From an uncultured bacterium (GTDB lineage: Bacteria; Cyanobacteriota; Vampirovibrionia; Gastranaerophilales; Gastranaerophilaceae): a stretch of DNA of 47,826 nt. Under the pieces are notes generated by a model. That model searched no databases. It had not been told where the DNA came from and saw nothing but the letters and a program-made list of their open reading frames with translations. Positions 17,517-26,819 of the stretch are shown here, in pieces. Position numbers and translations under genes: made by a program. Every line of letters starts with the position of its first letter. The stretch's first letter is position 1. Location of the stretch: positions 1-47,826 of the forward strand of contig CASEYP010000030.1 in the NCBI GenBank assembly GCA_949292185.1, written 5' to 3'.

Positions 17517-18782
17517 TTAGTTAACTGATTTTTTAGAAATGACAAGAGCATTTGATAACGCGATACCTCCAATTTGTTGCGGTTTATTTACTATTTGACC
17601 ATTAACATACATAACTGTAGAACCTCCGCCATCAAGGTTAATAGCGTTTATACAGCCTAAAGATTTCATTAAGTTAGCAAGTTCAACAAGTGTTAAACCG
17701 ATTGAGCTTCCTTCTCTGCCATCAGCGGCAATCATAATTAAATCATTATCTTTGGTATAACCGATAGCGGTGCGGGGGTTTCTACCGCCTATTGATTGAA
17801 GTTTTTGGGCAGTCATATCAACAAAAACTTCGCCATTTTTTACTAAGTACGGGCCCCCGCTAATTATGTGTTCAACATCTTTCCATTCAGGAGTTGTTTT
17901 TATATCGATTTTAACTTCTTTTGCGCCAAATAATTTACTTAATTTAGATTTCGGACCAACGATTACGTAGCCGTTTTCAGGAATAGAAAGGGGATTGGCG
18001 GAAGCTGCAAGAATTTTGTTACCTACAACTTGAAGTTGTACACCATACTGAGGTGAAGCAGGGGCTTGAGTTCCCCAATCCCTTGTATATGCTAAAATAT
18101 ATGAGGATAACATTCTTGGTTGGTTTATGTTGTCTATTTTGATTACTTCGTTATTGCCGGTAATTGTAGCGTTTAATTCAATTCTGCTTACGTCAAAACC
18201 GTCTTCAAAAATTCCAAAAGCTACTCTATTGTAAATAGGGCCTGTGTATATTTTTTTATCTATCATAAGTGTTCCTAAAGGAACGCCTGTTTGAGGTTTG
18301 AAATATCCGCCATTTATTGCGACTATAGAATTGGTATTCTGTGCAATAGTTCTAACTGTTCTTTTATTTGGTAAGGTTTTTGAAGCTATTGCAGGTTTTA
18401 TTTCATAATTTTTTGCAATATCTTTATTGACTTCAACAATATTAATTCTAACGGGTTTACCGCTGTAGTATTTTGTCATTTTGATATGTTTTATTCCATC
18501 AGCTACTGTTGTTACAGGGTAACCTTTATATTTAATTTTTATTCTTTGTTCAAATTTTTCTTTTTGAATTTCAGGATTCATTTCTTCTTTTATGTTTTCT
18601 GTCATAATTTGAAATGAAGAAGTTCTAACGCTCGTATTAGCAAGTATATCGTTTGCCAATATTGGAGGTTGGAAAAGTGTCATAATCGTAAAGGAAAAAA
18701 TCATAAAAAGCGATAGTGTTAGTACATATTCGCATGTCCTGTACGGCGTAAATGAATTTTGATTGTCAATAAGCGTATCCAT
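17517..18782 (-). CDS. Phosphodiester glycosidase family protein (NAGPA-like)
   Basis: From ATG 18782 the product is 421 residues; a TTG four codons upstream is less likely because GGTGAC then acts as the ribosome site for the ATG. A membrane helix (about 19-38, YVLTLSLFMIFSFTIMTLF) anchors an external domain. The C-terminal 270 residues carry NAGPA/DUF2233 motifs: VAINGGYF, ISGGPYLV, GGRNPRTAIGY, AADGREG and INLDGGGSTVMYV. Family role: hydrolysis of phosphodiester-linked sugars, with bacterial members thought to act on exopolysaccharide or cell-envelope polymers. It is monocistronic with its own promoter and a structured leader of about 100 nt. Confidence 0.88.
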   Translation of the reverse strand: MDTLIDNQNSFTPYRTCEYVLTLSLFMIFSFTIMTLFQPPILANDILANTSVRTSSFQIMTENIKEEMNPEIQKEKFEQRIKIKYKGYPVTTVADGIKHIKMTKYYSGKPVRINIVEVNKDIAKNYEIKPAIASKTLPNKRTVRTIAQNTNSIVAINGGYFKPQTGVPLGTLMIDKKIYTGPIYNRVAFGIFEDGFDVSRIELNATITGNNEVIKIDNINQPRMLSSYILAYTRDWGTQAPASPQYGVQLQVVGNKILAASANPLSIPENGYVIVGPKSKLSKLFGAKEVKIDIKTTPEWKDVEHIISGGPYLVKNGEVFVDMTAQKLQSIGGRNPRTAIGYTKDNDLIMIAADGREGSSIGLTLVELANLMKSLGCINAINLDGGGSTVMYVNGQIVNKPQQIGGIALSNALVISKKSVN

Positions 18783-18837
18783 AATGTCACCCAAGATTGA
18801 TTAGTAACCGGATACCTTTTTGTTTTTAGAGTGGTGT

Positions 18838-18885
18838 GGGGAATAACACTCATCAGAGACCTATGAGGGTAAATAGGGTGTTCCT
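18838..18885 (-). other. Structured 5' leader of the phosphodiester glycosidase gene
   Basis: On the minus strand the leader of about 103 nt can form an outer stem (GGAACAC with GTGTTATTCC, two-base bulge) enclosing a CTCAT/ATGAG hairpin. An alternative stem (GAGTG/CACTC) would compete with it. The arrangement could be regulatory, but it matches no riboswitch class I recognise. Confidence 0.35.
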
Positions 18886-18891
18886 ACTATT

Positions 18892-18920
18892 ATTGTAACA
18901 TATTTTAACAAATACTTCAA
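18892..18920 (-). promoter_or_regulatory. Promoter of the phosphodiester glycosidase gene
   Basis: On the minus strand TTGAAG and TACAAT are 17 bp apart, giving a start about 103 nt before the ATG. Confidence 0.6.
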
Positions 18921-18989
18921 TCCTTTTGCCTGTAAGGGTTTTACAAAACTAAATAGTGGCAAATTTACACTATATCGAGATTTAAACAT

Positions 18990-19023
18990 AAAAAAATAAG
19001 GCTAAATTTAGCCTTATTTTTTA
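18990..19023 (-). terminator. Intrinsic terminator
   Basis: A perfect inverted repeat (AAAAAATAAGGCTAAA / TTTAGCCTTATTTTTT) is just downstream of the minus-strand gene ending at 19040. Confidence 0.85.
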
Positions 19024-19039
19024 TTTGTTGTTGTATTAG

Positions 19040-19441
19040 TTATTTGTTTAAAATTTTTGTAACAGCTGCTGCTAAAGCGTTTGAAGATAAATCATTTTCT
19101 TGATATTTAATTTCAGCAGGTTTATCTGTTGATCTTGAAATCTCAAAATTAGCAAATTCATTTCTTTTAATCAGGCTTAATTCAGCATTTTTACCTAGTT
19201 TAGTTTCTCTAATATGGTAATTTGTATTGCCGATTGTACCTGCATAACTTCCAAGATTTTTACCTGATCTTGTTTGTGCAAGCTTGTTAAATGCAAAATC
19301 AACAATATCTTTAGTTAAAGAATTCTTTGAAGTAAATGATACTGCAGCATTTTGAGGTTCTGTATTTTGGTTGTTAAGACTTCTGTTTTGGTATTTATAA
19401 ACAGAAGTGAAAATTGGGGTATTTGTAATTTTTGTAATCAT
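19040..19441 (-). CDS. Small unknown protein with SFTSK motif
   Basis: No family is recognised for this 133-residue protein. The first 40 residues are Asn/Gln/Thr-rich and disordered-looking, ending in VSFTSK (34-39), a variant of the motif shared with other genes here; a second weaker match, PIFTS, is at 9-13. The rest alternates helix and strand (DIVDFAFNKLAQ, GTIGNTNYHIRE, ALAAAVTKIL). There is no signal or membrane segment. AAGGA precedes the ATG and a strong terminator follows, so it is monocistronic. Confidence 0.65.
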   Translation of the reverse strand: MITKITNTPIFTSVYKYQNRSLNNQNTEPQNAAVSFTSKNSLTKDIVDFAFNKLAQTRSGKNLGSYAGTIGNTNYHIRETKLGKNAELSLIKRNEFANFEISRSTDKPAEIKYQENDLSSNALAAAVTKILNK

Positions 19442-19541
19442 AAGTCATATCCTTCTTATTTGTTTTAATAAATGTATATTGTACACTTATTAAATATCAA
19501 ACAAATATTCTTGTCAATAAAGAAGAATAAAATTTTTAAAA

Positions 19542-21830
19542 TTAATCAACATCGACAGGAGGTCTTAGAATTTTTTCGATAGCTTCTCTTGCTGTAAATA
19601 CAAGTGGTTCAGGAATATTGTCAATTGTTGTAAGTTGTCTTAGAACATCAACTGTACGCTTGAATGCTCTTACTATATCGCCTTCACCTATGTCAATTTG
19701 TTCTGATACAGTTTCCCATTCTGCACCTTCTACCCAAAGTTCAATTAGGGAGCTGAAGTATGGATTTATATATATAGGTGAATCTATATCATATTTTGTT
19801 TGAGCTTTTTCGAGTTTACGTTTTATGTTCCTAATTTGGTTAAGAGCTTTTCTAACTTGTTCAGAAAATGGAATATAAGGGATTTCCATACGAATTTCTT
19901 CTGTTGTGATTGCACAAATTACACCTGCAAGTTGTGAAGGTGTTAGGTTTTCAAGTATTCCTGAAAAGATTATTTCAGCTAAATATAGTTCGTTTTCTGA
20001 GCGTATTTTAGATGTTGTTAAGCCCTTTTCTGTTGGGTAATCGTTTGTGATATATCCGTAATCTTGAAGAATTGCTCTGTGGGCTAAAAATTTATTCCAA
20101 TAAATATCTTTTTGTTTTTCGATTTCTTTTTCAAGTTTCTTCTTTTTAGAATCAAGTCGTTTAATTACTTCAAGATTTTTAGCGTGTTTTTTGTAGTGCT
20201 TGCAAGTGTCACAAGCAAATTTTTGAAGTTTATGCAATTCTTCTTTATTTCTTTGACCAAATTCAATAACTTCAGGGGATAGTGGTCTATGTTTAGCTTT
20301 TTCTTGTCTTAGAATTTTTTTATAAGTTTGCCTGTTTTGAACGTATATAAATCTCAACTTGTCATATTCAAGCATTTTTTCATCAGACAATTTGCTAGGG
20401 CAAACAAAGCTTCTTTCTTGAATTTCGTTGTTGAATTGTTCAAGTTGATCAAGTATTGGTTTTAGTCTGTAATCAGAAGAGTAGTAGCCAAAACTTTTTA
20501 AAATAAGTTCTTTGGCTTCTTCAAGATTAAATCTTTGCAATAGGTTTAGAACCATTGAATAACTTGGTGAGAATTTACTTTCTAATGGGTTTGCATCGCT
20601 TAGAACAAGTTCTGCAACTTCTTCAGGAGATTGGAATGGGGTTCCGATAATTGTAACATAACCGACTTCATCCATACCGCGTCTGCCTGCACGACCTGAC
20701 ATTTGTAGAAATTCATTAGCTGTTAGCATTCGATGACCGGAATCTGTTCTTTTGCTAGTCGAACTGATTACGGTAGATCTTGCCGGCATATTTATTCCTG
20801 CCGCAAGTGTTTCTGTTGCAAATACGACTTTAATGAGTCCTTGTTGGAATAATTTTTCAACAAGATTTTTCCATGCCGGCAAAAGTCCAGCATGATGTGA
20901 TGCTACACCTTGAATTAGGTATTCTGTGTGCTTATTGCCATATAAATGAGGATTTTCAGCTATAAAATCATCGATAAAAGCTTTAATTTTTTCTTGTTCA
21001 GCTTTTGTGTTAAGTCCAAGTCCAGAACATTTTTCCATTTGTTCATCACATTTTTTTCTTGAAAATGTGAAATAGATCGCAGGAAGCATATTGTTTTCTG
21101 CTAAATTTTTAATAACTTGTTTTACATAAGTTTTTTTTCTTTTGTCTTTACCTTTTGCCCATTGAGGTTTTTCAGGACGAATTTTTCTATTCAATTTCCC
21201 GTTAGGGGTTAATAAAGGTAGGAGTTTAAAAGGTTGTGAACTATCAAAATAGTAATATCTTAATGGGACGGGTCTAAAATCTGTATTTACGAGTTTAGTT
21301 CTTGAGTGAACTGTATTTATCCAATCCGTAAGTTCTTGACCATTTGCGACAGTTGCTGATAGTGCAATAATTTGAATATTTGTCGGACAGTATATAATGC
21401 TTTCTTCCCAAACTGTTCCTCTTTGCTCATCATTCATATAATGAACTTCATCAAGAACCACATATTTAACATCTTTTAAGTTATCAGCTACAGCCCCAAA
21501 ATTTGTACCGTAGAGCATATTTCTGAAAACTTCGGTTGTCATAATTACAATTTGAGCATTACGGTTAATTGAAGTATCTCCTGTTAAAAGTCCTACTTTA
21601 TCTTGACCGTATTTTTCGCCAAAGTCGTAAAATTTTTGGTTAGAAAGCGCTTTTAATGGTGTTGTATAAAAAATTCTGTTACCATTTTCAAGTGCTCTAT
21701 GAATTGCATGTTGTGCAATAACAGTTTTACCTGCACCGGTTGGGGCACAAACTACTACACTTTCTCCGTTATCAATAATTTGGCAGGCTTCTTTTTGAAA
21801 ATCATCCAGTTCAAATGGAAACTCAAACAT
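19542..21830 (-). CDS. Ski2/Mtr4-like DExH RNA helicase, cyanobacterial/plastid type
   Basis: The 762-residue product has RecA1 with APTGAGKT (29-36), DEVH (127-130) and SAT, and RecA2 with FATETLAAGINMPA and QMSGRAGRRG (motif VI). A middle region has a C-x2-C pair (CDTCKHY) and a Lys-rich coiled coil (about 500-580). The C-terminal DSHCT-like helical domain contains LTPSQLAGVICAI and EGDIVRAFKRTVDVLRQL. Ski2-like helicases of this layout act on structured RNA in archaea and eukaryotes. Among bacteria they are characteristic of cyanobacteria, and plastid ISE2 is a relative. Likely role: RNA turnover or rRNA processing. Start: ATG with AAGGA upstream. Confidence 0.9.
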   Translation of the reverse strand: MFEFPFELDDFQKEACQIIDNGESVVVCAPTGAGKTVIAQHAIHRALENGNRIFYTTPLKALSNQKFYDFGEKYGQDKVGLLTGDTSINRNAQIVIMTTEVFRNMLYGTNFGAVADNLKDVKYVVLDEVHYMNDEQRGTVWEESIIYCPTNIQIIALSATVANGQELTDWINTVHSRTKLVNTDFRPVPLRYYYFDSSQPFKLLPLLTPNGKLNRKIRPEKPQWAKGKDKRKKTYVKQVIKNLAENNMLPAIYFTFSRKKCDEQMEKCSGLGLNTKAEQEKIKAFIDDFIAENPHLYGNKHTEYLIQGVASHHAGLLPAWKNLVEKLFQQGLIKVVFATETLAAGINMPARSTVISSTSKRTDSGHRMLTANEFLQMSGRAGRRGMDEVGYVTIIGTPFQSPEEVAELVLSDANPLESKFSPSYSMVLNLLQRFNLEEAKELILKSFGYYSSDYRLKPILDQLEQFNNEIQERSFVCPSKLSDEKMLEYDKLRFIYVQNRQTYKKILRQEKAKHRPLSPEVIEFGQRNKEELHKLQKFACDTCKHYKKHAKNLEVIKRLDSKKKKLEKEIEKQKDIYWNKFLAHRAILQDYGYITNDYPTEKGLTTSKIRSENELYLAEIIFSGILENLTPSQLAGVICAITTEEIRMEIPYIPFSEQVRKALNQIRNIKRKLEKAQTKYDIDSPIYINPYFSSLIELWVEGAEWETVSEQIDIGEGDIVRAFKRTVDVLRQLTTIDNIPEPLVFTAREAIEKILRPPVDVD

Positions 21831-21968
21831 TTCAAATCCTTCTTTGGCTATTCTATTTTTATTATAACATATTTTTTTTATTTTTAATTTATTATTTGTG
21901 ATTTGGTAGCAAAATTTAAATTTTTTAGATTTATAATATCTGAGTTTTAGTATAAGGAGAAATGTATA

Positions 21969-22238
21969 ATGAATTTAGGTATTACCCCAATAAATTTTAC
22001 AGGCGGACAGCGTATAAAAATTAAAGTTGCCAATAATATGGATGATTATAAAAAAGGTTTTGAAATTGGTTCAACTTATCCTAAAGATAAAATAGATATT
22101 GAATTAAGAAAATATTCATCTAATCCAAAGTTTGCAAGTTTAGTTAATGGAATTTTAGATGGGTTAGCAAGTTTATCAGATGCTGCTAAGAAATTAGGAA
22201 AGTTGGAAAAAGGCAATTATAAAGGTAATGTTAGATAA
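21969..22238 (+). CDS. Small unknown protein with N-terminal NFTGG motif
   Basis: This 89-residue protein is preceded by AAGGAG and followed by a strong terminator, so it is a real single gene. Residues 7-13 read PINFTGG, the motif shared across the window. The rest is charged and helical (KIDIELRKYSSN, SLVNGILDGLASLSDAAKKLG) with no membrane segment. Function unknown. Confidence 0.7.
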   Translation: MNLGITPINFTGGQRIKIKVANNMDDYKKGFEIGSTYPKDKIDIELRKYSSNPKFASLVNGILDGLASLSDAAKKLGKLEKGNYKGNVR

Positions 22239-22239
22239 T

Positions 22240-22273
22240 AAAAAAAGCTTCCTTTAATAGGAAGCTTTTTTTA
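22240..22273. terminator. Bidirectional intrinsic terminator
   Basis: AAAAAAGCTTCCT / AGGAAGCTTTTTTT, a symmetric hairpin between the convergent small gene and serS. Confidence 0.88.
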
Positions 22274-22294
22274 TTTGGAATTTTTACTATTGTT

Positions 22295-23560
22295 TTAAAT
22301 CTTGTCAAATCCTGTGTATTTTCTCAATACTTCAGGAATGATAATTGTTCCGTCAGCTTGTTGATAATTTTCAACAATAGCTGCAAATGTTCTACCAACA
22401 GCAAGACCTGAGCCATTAATAGTGTGAACAAATCTTGTTTTGCCGGTAGCTTTTTCTTTATATCTGATATTAGCACGTCTTGCTTGGTAATCTCCGTAAT
22501 TTGAACAACTTGAGATTTCTTTGTATGCGTTATAAGAAGGCATCCAAACTTCCAAATCCCAACATTTGTTAGCTGAAAATCCGATATCTCCTGTTGACAA
22601 AGCTTCACGTCTATATGGAAGTTCTAATAATTGAAGCATCTTTTCAGCATCTTCTGTTAATTTTTCGTGTTCATCTTTACTTGTTTCAGGAGTACAAAGT
22701 TTAACAAGTTCAACCTTATTGAATTGGTGAACTCTGATTAATCCTCTTGTATCTTTTCCTGCAGAGCCTGCTTCACGTCTAAAACAAGGGGTATAAGCTG
22801 TCATATATTTTGGAAGATCATCTTCTGATAGAATTTCTCCTGAATATATATTTGTAACAGGAACTTCAGCAGTTGGAATTAAATACAAATCTTCATCTAC
22901 ACATTTGTACATATCTTCTGCAAACTTAGGAAGTTGACCTGTACCAGTCATTGTTGCGGCATTTGCCATAAATGGAGGTAAGATTTCTTCGTAACCTTGG
23001 ACGTTGCAGTGGTAATCAAGGAAGAAGTTAATAATTGCTCTTTCTAATTTTGCACCTTTGTCTCTATACAAAGTAAATCTGCTTTGAGAAAGTTTAACAC
23101 CACGTTCAAAGTCTACAAGATTTTTTTCTTCGCATAAATCCCAGTGAGGTTTAAATTCAAAATCGAATTTTCTAGGCTCACCCCATTTGTAAACTTCTAC
23201 ATTATCTGCATCTGATAAACCAATAGGTGTTGTTTCATCAGGAATGTTTGGAATATGTAATAATATATCTCTTTGTTTTGCATCTAATGAATTTTGTTTT
23301 TCTTCAAGAATTTTAATTTCATCAGCAAGTAATCTTACTTCTTCTTGAACTTCGTCAGTATTTTCACCATTTTTTTTCATAATCCCAATTTTTTGAGATT
23401 CAGTTTTTCTTTTAGCTCTTAATTCATCAGCTTTAGTTTGAATTTTTCTTCTTTCTTCATCAATTGCAATAACTTCATTAATTGATAAATCAGGGTTTCT
23501 TCTTTTTAGAAGTTCGTTAATCTTTTCAGGATTCTCTCTAATCAATTTAATATCAAGCAT
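22295..23560 (-). CDS. serS: Seryl-tRNA synthetase
   Basis: The product is 421 residues from ATG 23560, preceded by AGAGG and beginning [10 protein letters not shown] as SerS proteins do; 21 further upstream codons are open but AT-rich and lack the family sequence. The N-terminal antiparallel coiled coil (about 30-100) reads the tRNA-Ser long arm. The class II core has motif 2 ([21 protein letters not shown]) and motif 3 ([18 protein letters not shown]), with TAEVPVTN in the serine pocket. Role: charging of tRNA-Ser. Confidence 0.97.
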   Translation of the reverse strand: MLDIKLIRENPEKINELLKRRNPDLSINEVIAIDEERRKIQTKADELRAKRKTESQKIGIMKKNGENTDEVQEEVRLLADEIKILEEKQNSLDAKQRDILLHIPNIPDETTPIGLSDADNVEVYKWGEPRKFDFEFKPHWDLCEEKNLVDFERGVKLSQSRFTLYRDKGAKLERAIINFFLDYHCNVQGYEEILPPFMANAATMTGTGQLPKFAEDMYKCVDEDLYLIPTAEVPVTNIYSGEILSEDDLPKYMTAYTPCFRREAGSAGKDTRGLIRVHQFNKVELVKLCTPETSKDEHEKLTEDAEKMLQLLELPYRREALSTGDIGFSANKCWDLEVWMPSYNAYKEISSCSNYGDYQARRANIRYKEKATGKTRFVHTINGSGLAVGRTFAAIVENYQQADGTIIIPEVLRKYTGFDKI

Positions 23561-23650
23561 TTTAGCCTCTTTCTCTTTTTCAATAAGTATTATTATTTTA
23601 GAGTAAATATATTTTATAATCAAGTTATTATCTTGTTATGGGATAAAAAT

Positions 23651-23678
23651 TTGCAATAAATGCAAAATAATGTATAAT
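23651..23678 (+). promoter_or_regulatory. Promoter upstream of the 110-residue unknown gene
   Basis: TTGCAA and TATAAT are 16 bp apart, 22 bp before the ATG at 23701. Confidence 0.6.
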
Positions 23679-23700
23679 ATCATTATAAAAGGGAGATGTG

Positions 23701-24033
23701 ATGTTTAAAAAATTGGCAAAACAATTGAGATCTGAAAATGTTAGTGAAAACTCTTGTTTCCCTATGAGTTCGCCTGTTCACTCATTGAAGGAAGAAACTA
23801 AAAATAGTTTTTTGAAAAGTTTATCTAGGCATGCTCTAAATTTATATGAACGCAAAACTGATATAAATAATTTTACTCGTCTGGCGTTATCTGATCCTGA
23901 AAATAATTCTCATAATGAAATTGTAGATCAATTGTTCGGTAAAGAAGGCTTTAAAGACCCTTTTGAAGAAGATGCGTTGTTTAGTTTGTCTGAAAATGAA
24001 AAATTCTTAAAAGATTTAGGATTAAAAGATTAG
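23701..24033 (+). CDS. Small unknown soluble protein
   Basis: No family is recognised for this 110-residue protein. ATG 23701 is placed 5 bp after GGGAG; the GTG one codon earlier is too close to that site. There is no signal or membrane segment. The sequence is charged and mostly helical (LFKKLAKQLR-like start, SRHALNLYERK, acidic Phe-rich tail FGKEGFKDPFEEDALF). The acidic tail before clpC could suggest an adaptor or substrate, but nothing in the sequence proves it. Confidence 0.6.
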   Translation: MFKKLAKQLRSENVSENSCFPMSSPVHSLKEETKNSFLKSLSRHALNLYERKTDINNFTRLALSDPENNSHNEIVDQLFGKEGFKDPFEEDALFSLSENEKFLKDLGLKD

Positions 24034-24098
24034 TTTAATTTGTAATTTTTATTCTACGAAAGTAGTATTTTTTCAAGTGTTTTTTACCCTTTTACATG

Positions 24099-24126
24099 TT
24101 GAAAGTTTTTATATTTTGTGTATAAT
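24099..24126 (+). promoter_or_regulatory. Promoter of clpC
   Basis: TTGAAA and TATAAT are 16 bp apart, 28 bp before the start. No CIRCE or CtsR-type repeat was seen next to it. Confidence 0.6.
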
Positions 24127-24154
24127 TGGGATAGAGAAGAGATAGGAGTAAAAA

Positions 24155-26674
24155 ATGTTCGAACGTTTTACAGAAAAGGCAATAAAAGTAATAATGCTTG
24201 CCCAGGAAGAAGCTCGAAGATTAGGTCATAACTTTGTTGGTACAGAACAAGTTTTGCTCGGTCTAATCGGAGAAGGTACTGGTGTTGCTGCAAAAACTCT
24301 TAAATCTATGGGTGTAAACTTAAAAGACGCCAGAGCCGAAGTTGAAAAAATTATCGGTAGAGGTTCAGGTTTTGTCGCTGTCGAAATTCCATTTACACCA
24401 AGAGCAAAAAGAGTTTTGGAGTTATCTTGGGACGAAGCAAGACAATTAGGTCATAATTATATCGGAACAGAACACTTACTTCTTGGTTTGATACGAGAAG
24501 GTGAAGGTGTTGCGGCAAGAGTTTTAGAAAATCTTGGTGTAGATTTAAACAAAGTAAGAAGTAATGTTATAAAAATGCTTGGAGAGTCAAAACCTCAAGC
24601 AACAGCTGGTTCTTCCGGTTCATCTTCATCAAGTTCATCTTCAAGTACAGGTGGTAAAACAAAAACTCCAAGTCTTGATGAGTTTGGTCGAGATTTAACT
24701 TTAGCCGCTCAAGAGTTAAGACTTGATCCTGTAGTTGGTAGAGAAAAAGAAATTGAACGTGTAATTCAAATTTTGGCAAGAAGAACCAAAAATAATCCTG
24801 TTTTACTTGGTGAACCAGGCGTTGGTAAAACTGCAGTAGCAGAAGGTTTAGCTATTAGAATTGTAAATGCTGAAGTTCCGGATATTTTGGATGGCAAAAA
24901 AGTTATTCAATTGGATATGGGGCTTTTAGTTGCAGGTACAAAATATCGTGGTGAATTTGAAGAGCGTTTGAAAAAAATTATGGATGAAATTCGTCAAGCA
25001 GGTAATATTATTCTTGTTATTGATGAAATGCATACCTTAATTGGTGCAGGTGCTGCTGAAGGTGCTATAGATGCAGCTAATATCTTAAAACCTGCTTTAT
25101 CACGTGGTGAAATTCAGGTTATCGGTGCAACAACATCTGATGAATACCGTAAATATATCGAAAAAGATTCAGCTTTAGAAAGACGTTTCCAACCTGTATT
25201 GATTGAGGAACCTACTATAGATGAATCTATCGAAATTATTAAAGGTTTAAAACCTAAATACGAAGAACACCACAAGTTGATAATTTCTGATGAGGCTATA
25301 GTTGCTGCTGTTAAATTATCATGCAAATACATAAATGATAGGTTCTTACCTGATAAGGCTATTGATGTAATTGATGAGGCAAGTTCAAAAGTTAGATTAA
25401 AAGCATCAAATATGTGCCCAGAAGGTAAGGAACTTGAAAAACAGCTAAAAACTCTTATTAAAGAAAAAGAAGATGCTATAAGAAATCAAGAATTTGATGT
25501 AGCTTCAGAATTAAGAGATGAAGAAGCTGATTTAAGAGATAAAATTCGTGAAGTTTCTTCAAAATGGAAAGAAGAACACGAGGCAAATAAACCGACTGTT
25601 ACCGCAGAAAATGTAGCAGAAGTAATTGCTATGATGACTGGTGTTCCTGTAACTAAATTAACAGAAGGCGAAAGCGAAAGATTAATGAAGTTAGAAGAGA
25701 CACTTCACAAACGTGTAATTGGTCAGCACGATGCAATCGTTGCTATATCTAAAGCAATTAGACGTGCAAGAGTTGGTTTAAAAGCTCCAAACAGACCTAT
25801 AGGTAGCTTTATATTCTGTGGACCTACAGGTGTTGGTAAAACTGAACTTGCAAAGGCTTTAGCTGAAGCTATGTTTGGATCTGAAGATAATATGATAAGA
25901 GTTGATATGTCAGAATTTATGGAAAAACATTCAACTGCAAAACTTATCGGTTCACCTCCAGGTTATGTTGGATATGATGATGGTGGTCATTTGTCAGAGT
26001 TAGTTAGAAAGAAACCTTATTCAGTTGTTCTTTTTGATGAAATTGAAAAAGCTCACCCTGATGTATTCAATATCATGTTACAAATCTTGGATGACGGACG
26101 TTTAACAGATTCAAAAGGTCGTCATGTAAGCTTTAAAAATACTGTAATTATCATGACTTCAAACGTTGGTGCAAGTATGATTACAAATACATCAAAACTT
26201 GGCTTTACAACTTCTGAAGATGAATCAAAAGATAAATATGAAAAATTGAAAGAAACAGTAACTGAAGAAATGAAGAAAGCTTTCAGACCTGAATTCTTGA
26301 ACCGTATTGATGAAACAATTGTCTTTGCTCATTTATCAAAAGAAGAAATTAGACAAATTGTAGATTTAATGTTGAAAGATTTGTTCAAACGTTTAGCTGA
26401 AAAGAATCTTAACATTGAAGTTACAGATGAAGTTAAAGATCATTTGGCAGAAAACGGATATTCTGAAGCTTATGGTGCTAGACCATTAAGACGTTTAATT
26501 CAACGTAAAATGGAAGATAGCTTGGCTGAAGAAATTTTATCAGGTAAATATCAGCCAGGTGATACTATAAAAGTTACTTTAGTTGATGGTAAGATAGCTT
26601 TTGAAAAAGCTGCAAAAACATCTAAAAAAACTAAGAAAGAAAAAGAAGCAGAAGAAGCTTCAACTTCATCATAG
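24155..26674 (+). CDS. clpC: ATP-dependent Clp protease ATP-binding subunit ClpC
   Basis: The 839-residue product is ClpC length. Two Clp-N repeats come first ([36 protein letters not shown]), then a Ser-rich linker. AAA+ module 1 has Walker A GEPGVGKT (about 219-226), and a UVR/middle region follows ([18 protein letters not shown]). AAA+ module 2 has GPTGVGKTE and [14 protein letters not shown], with NRIDE. The middle domain with UVR motif distinguishes ClpC from ClpA and ClpB. Role: unfoldase feeding ClpP in general proteolysis. Cyanobacteria and plastids use ClpC as the main partner. Start: AGGAG at 24144-24148. Confidence 0.96.
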   Translation: MFERFTEKAIKVIMLAQEEARRLGHNFVGTEQVLLGLIGEGTGVAAKTLKSMGVNLKDARAEVEKIIGRGSGFVAVEIPFTPRAKRVLELSWDEARQLGHNYIGTEHLLLGLIREGEGVAARVLENLGVDLNKVRSNVIKMLGESKPQATAGSSGSSSSSSSSSTGGKTKTPSLDEFGRDLTLAAQELRLDPVVGREKEIERVIQILARRTKNNPVLLGEPGVGKTAVAEGLAIRIVNAEVPDILDGKKVIQLDMGLLVAGTKYRGEFEERLKKIMDEIRQAGNIILVIDEMHTLIGAGAAEGAIDAANILKPALSRGEIQVIGATTSDEYRKYIEKDSALERRFQPVLIEEPTIDESIEIIKGLKPKYEEHHKLIISDEAIVAAVKLSCKYINDRFLPDKAIDVIDEASSKVRLKASNMCPEGKELEKQLKTLIKEKEDAIRNQEFDVASELRDEEADLRDKIREVSSKWKEEHEANKPTVTAENVAEVIAMMTGVPVTKLTEGESERLMKLEETLHKRVIGQHDAIVAISKAIRRARVGLKAPNRPIGSFIFCGPTGVGKTELAKALAEAMFGSEDNMIRVDMSEFMEKHSTAKLIGSPPGYVGYDDGGHLSELVRKKPYSVVLFDEIEKAHPDVFNIMLQILDDGRLTDSKGRHVSFKNTVIIMTSNVGASMITNTSKLGFTTSEDESKDKYEKLKETVTEEMKKAFRPEFLNRIDETIVFAHLSKEEIRQIVDLMLKDLFKRLAEKNLNIEVTDEVKDHLAENGYSEAYGARPLRRLIQRKMEDSLAEEILSGKYQPGDTIKVTLVDGKIAFEKAAKTSKKTKKEKEAEEASTSS

Positions 26675-26683
26675 GTATTTATA

Positions 26684-26714
26684 ACAAAGTTGGAGGTTTT
26701 ACCTCCAACTTTGT
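26684..26714 (+). terminator. Hairpin terminator after clpC
   Basis: A 14-bp perfect stem (ACAAAGTTGGAGGT / ACCTCCAACTTTGT, loop TTT) is followed by a broken T-run. Confidence 0.7.
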
Positions 26715-26819
26715 AACATTTTTGTTATATTTTCTGCATTTAATATTAAATTTTTTTTTGTTCAGTTTTTCCTAATATGGATATTATAAATAGTAGTTCT
26801 TTATGAAGGTAGGGGTCTT

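Noticed and set aside
18838..18870. Hammerhead ribozyme core (CTGATGAG on the minus strand)
   Set aside because: A stem could follow, but the required GAAA segment and cleavage stem are missing.
22324..22608. Second minus-strand open frame inside serS
   Set aside because: It is an alternative frame of the well-conserved serS catalytic region.
24155..24155. CtsR or CIRCE heat-shock operator before clpC
   Set aside because: No matching inverted or direct heptad repeats were found around the promoter.
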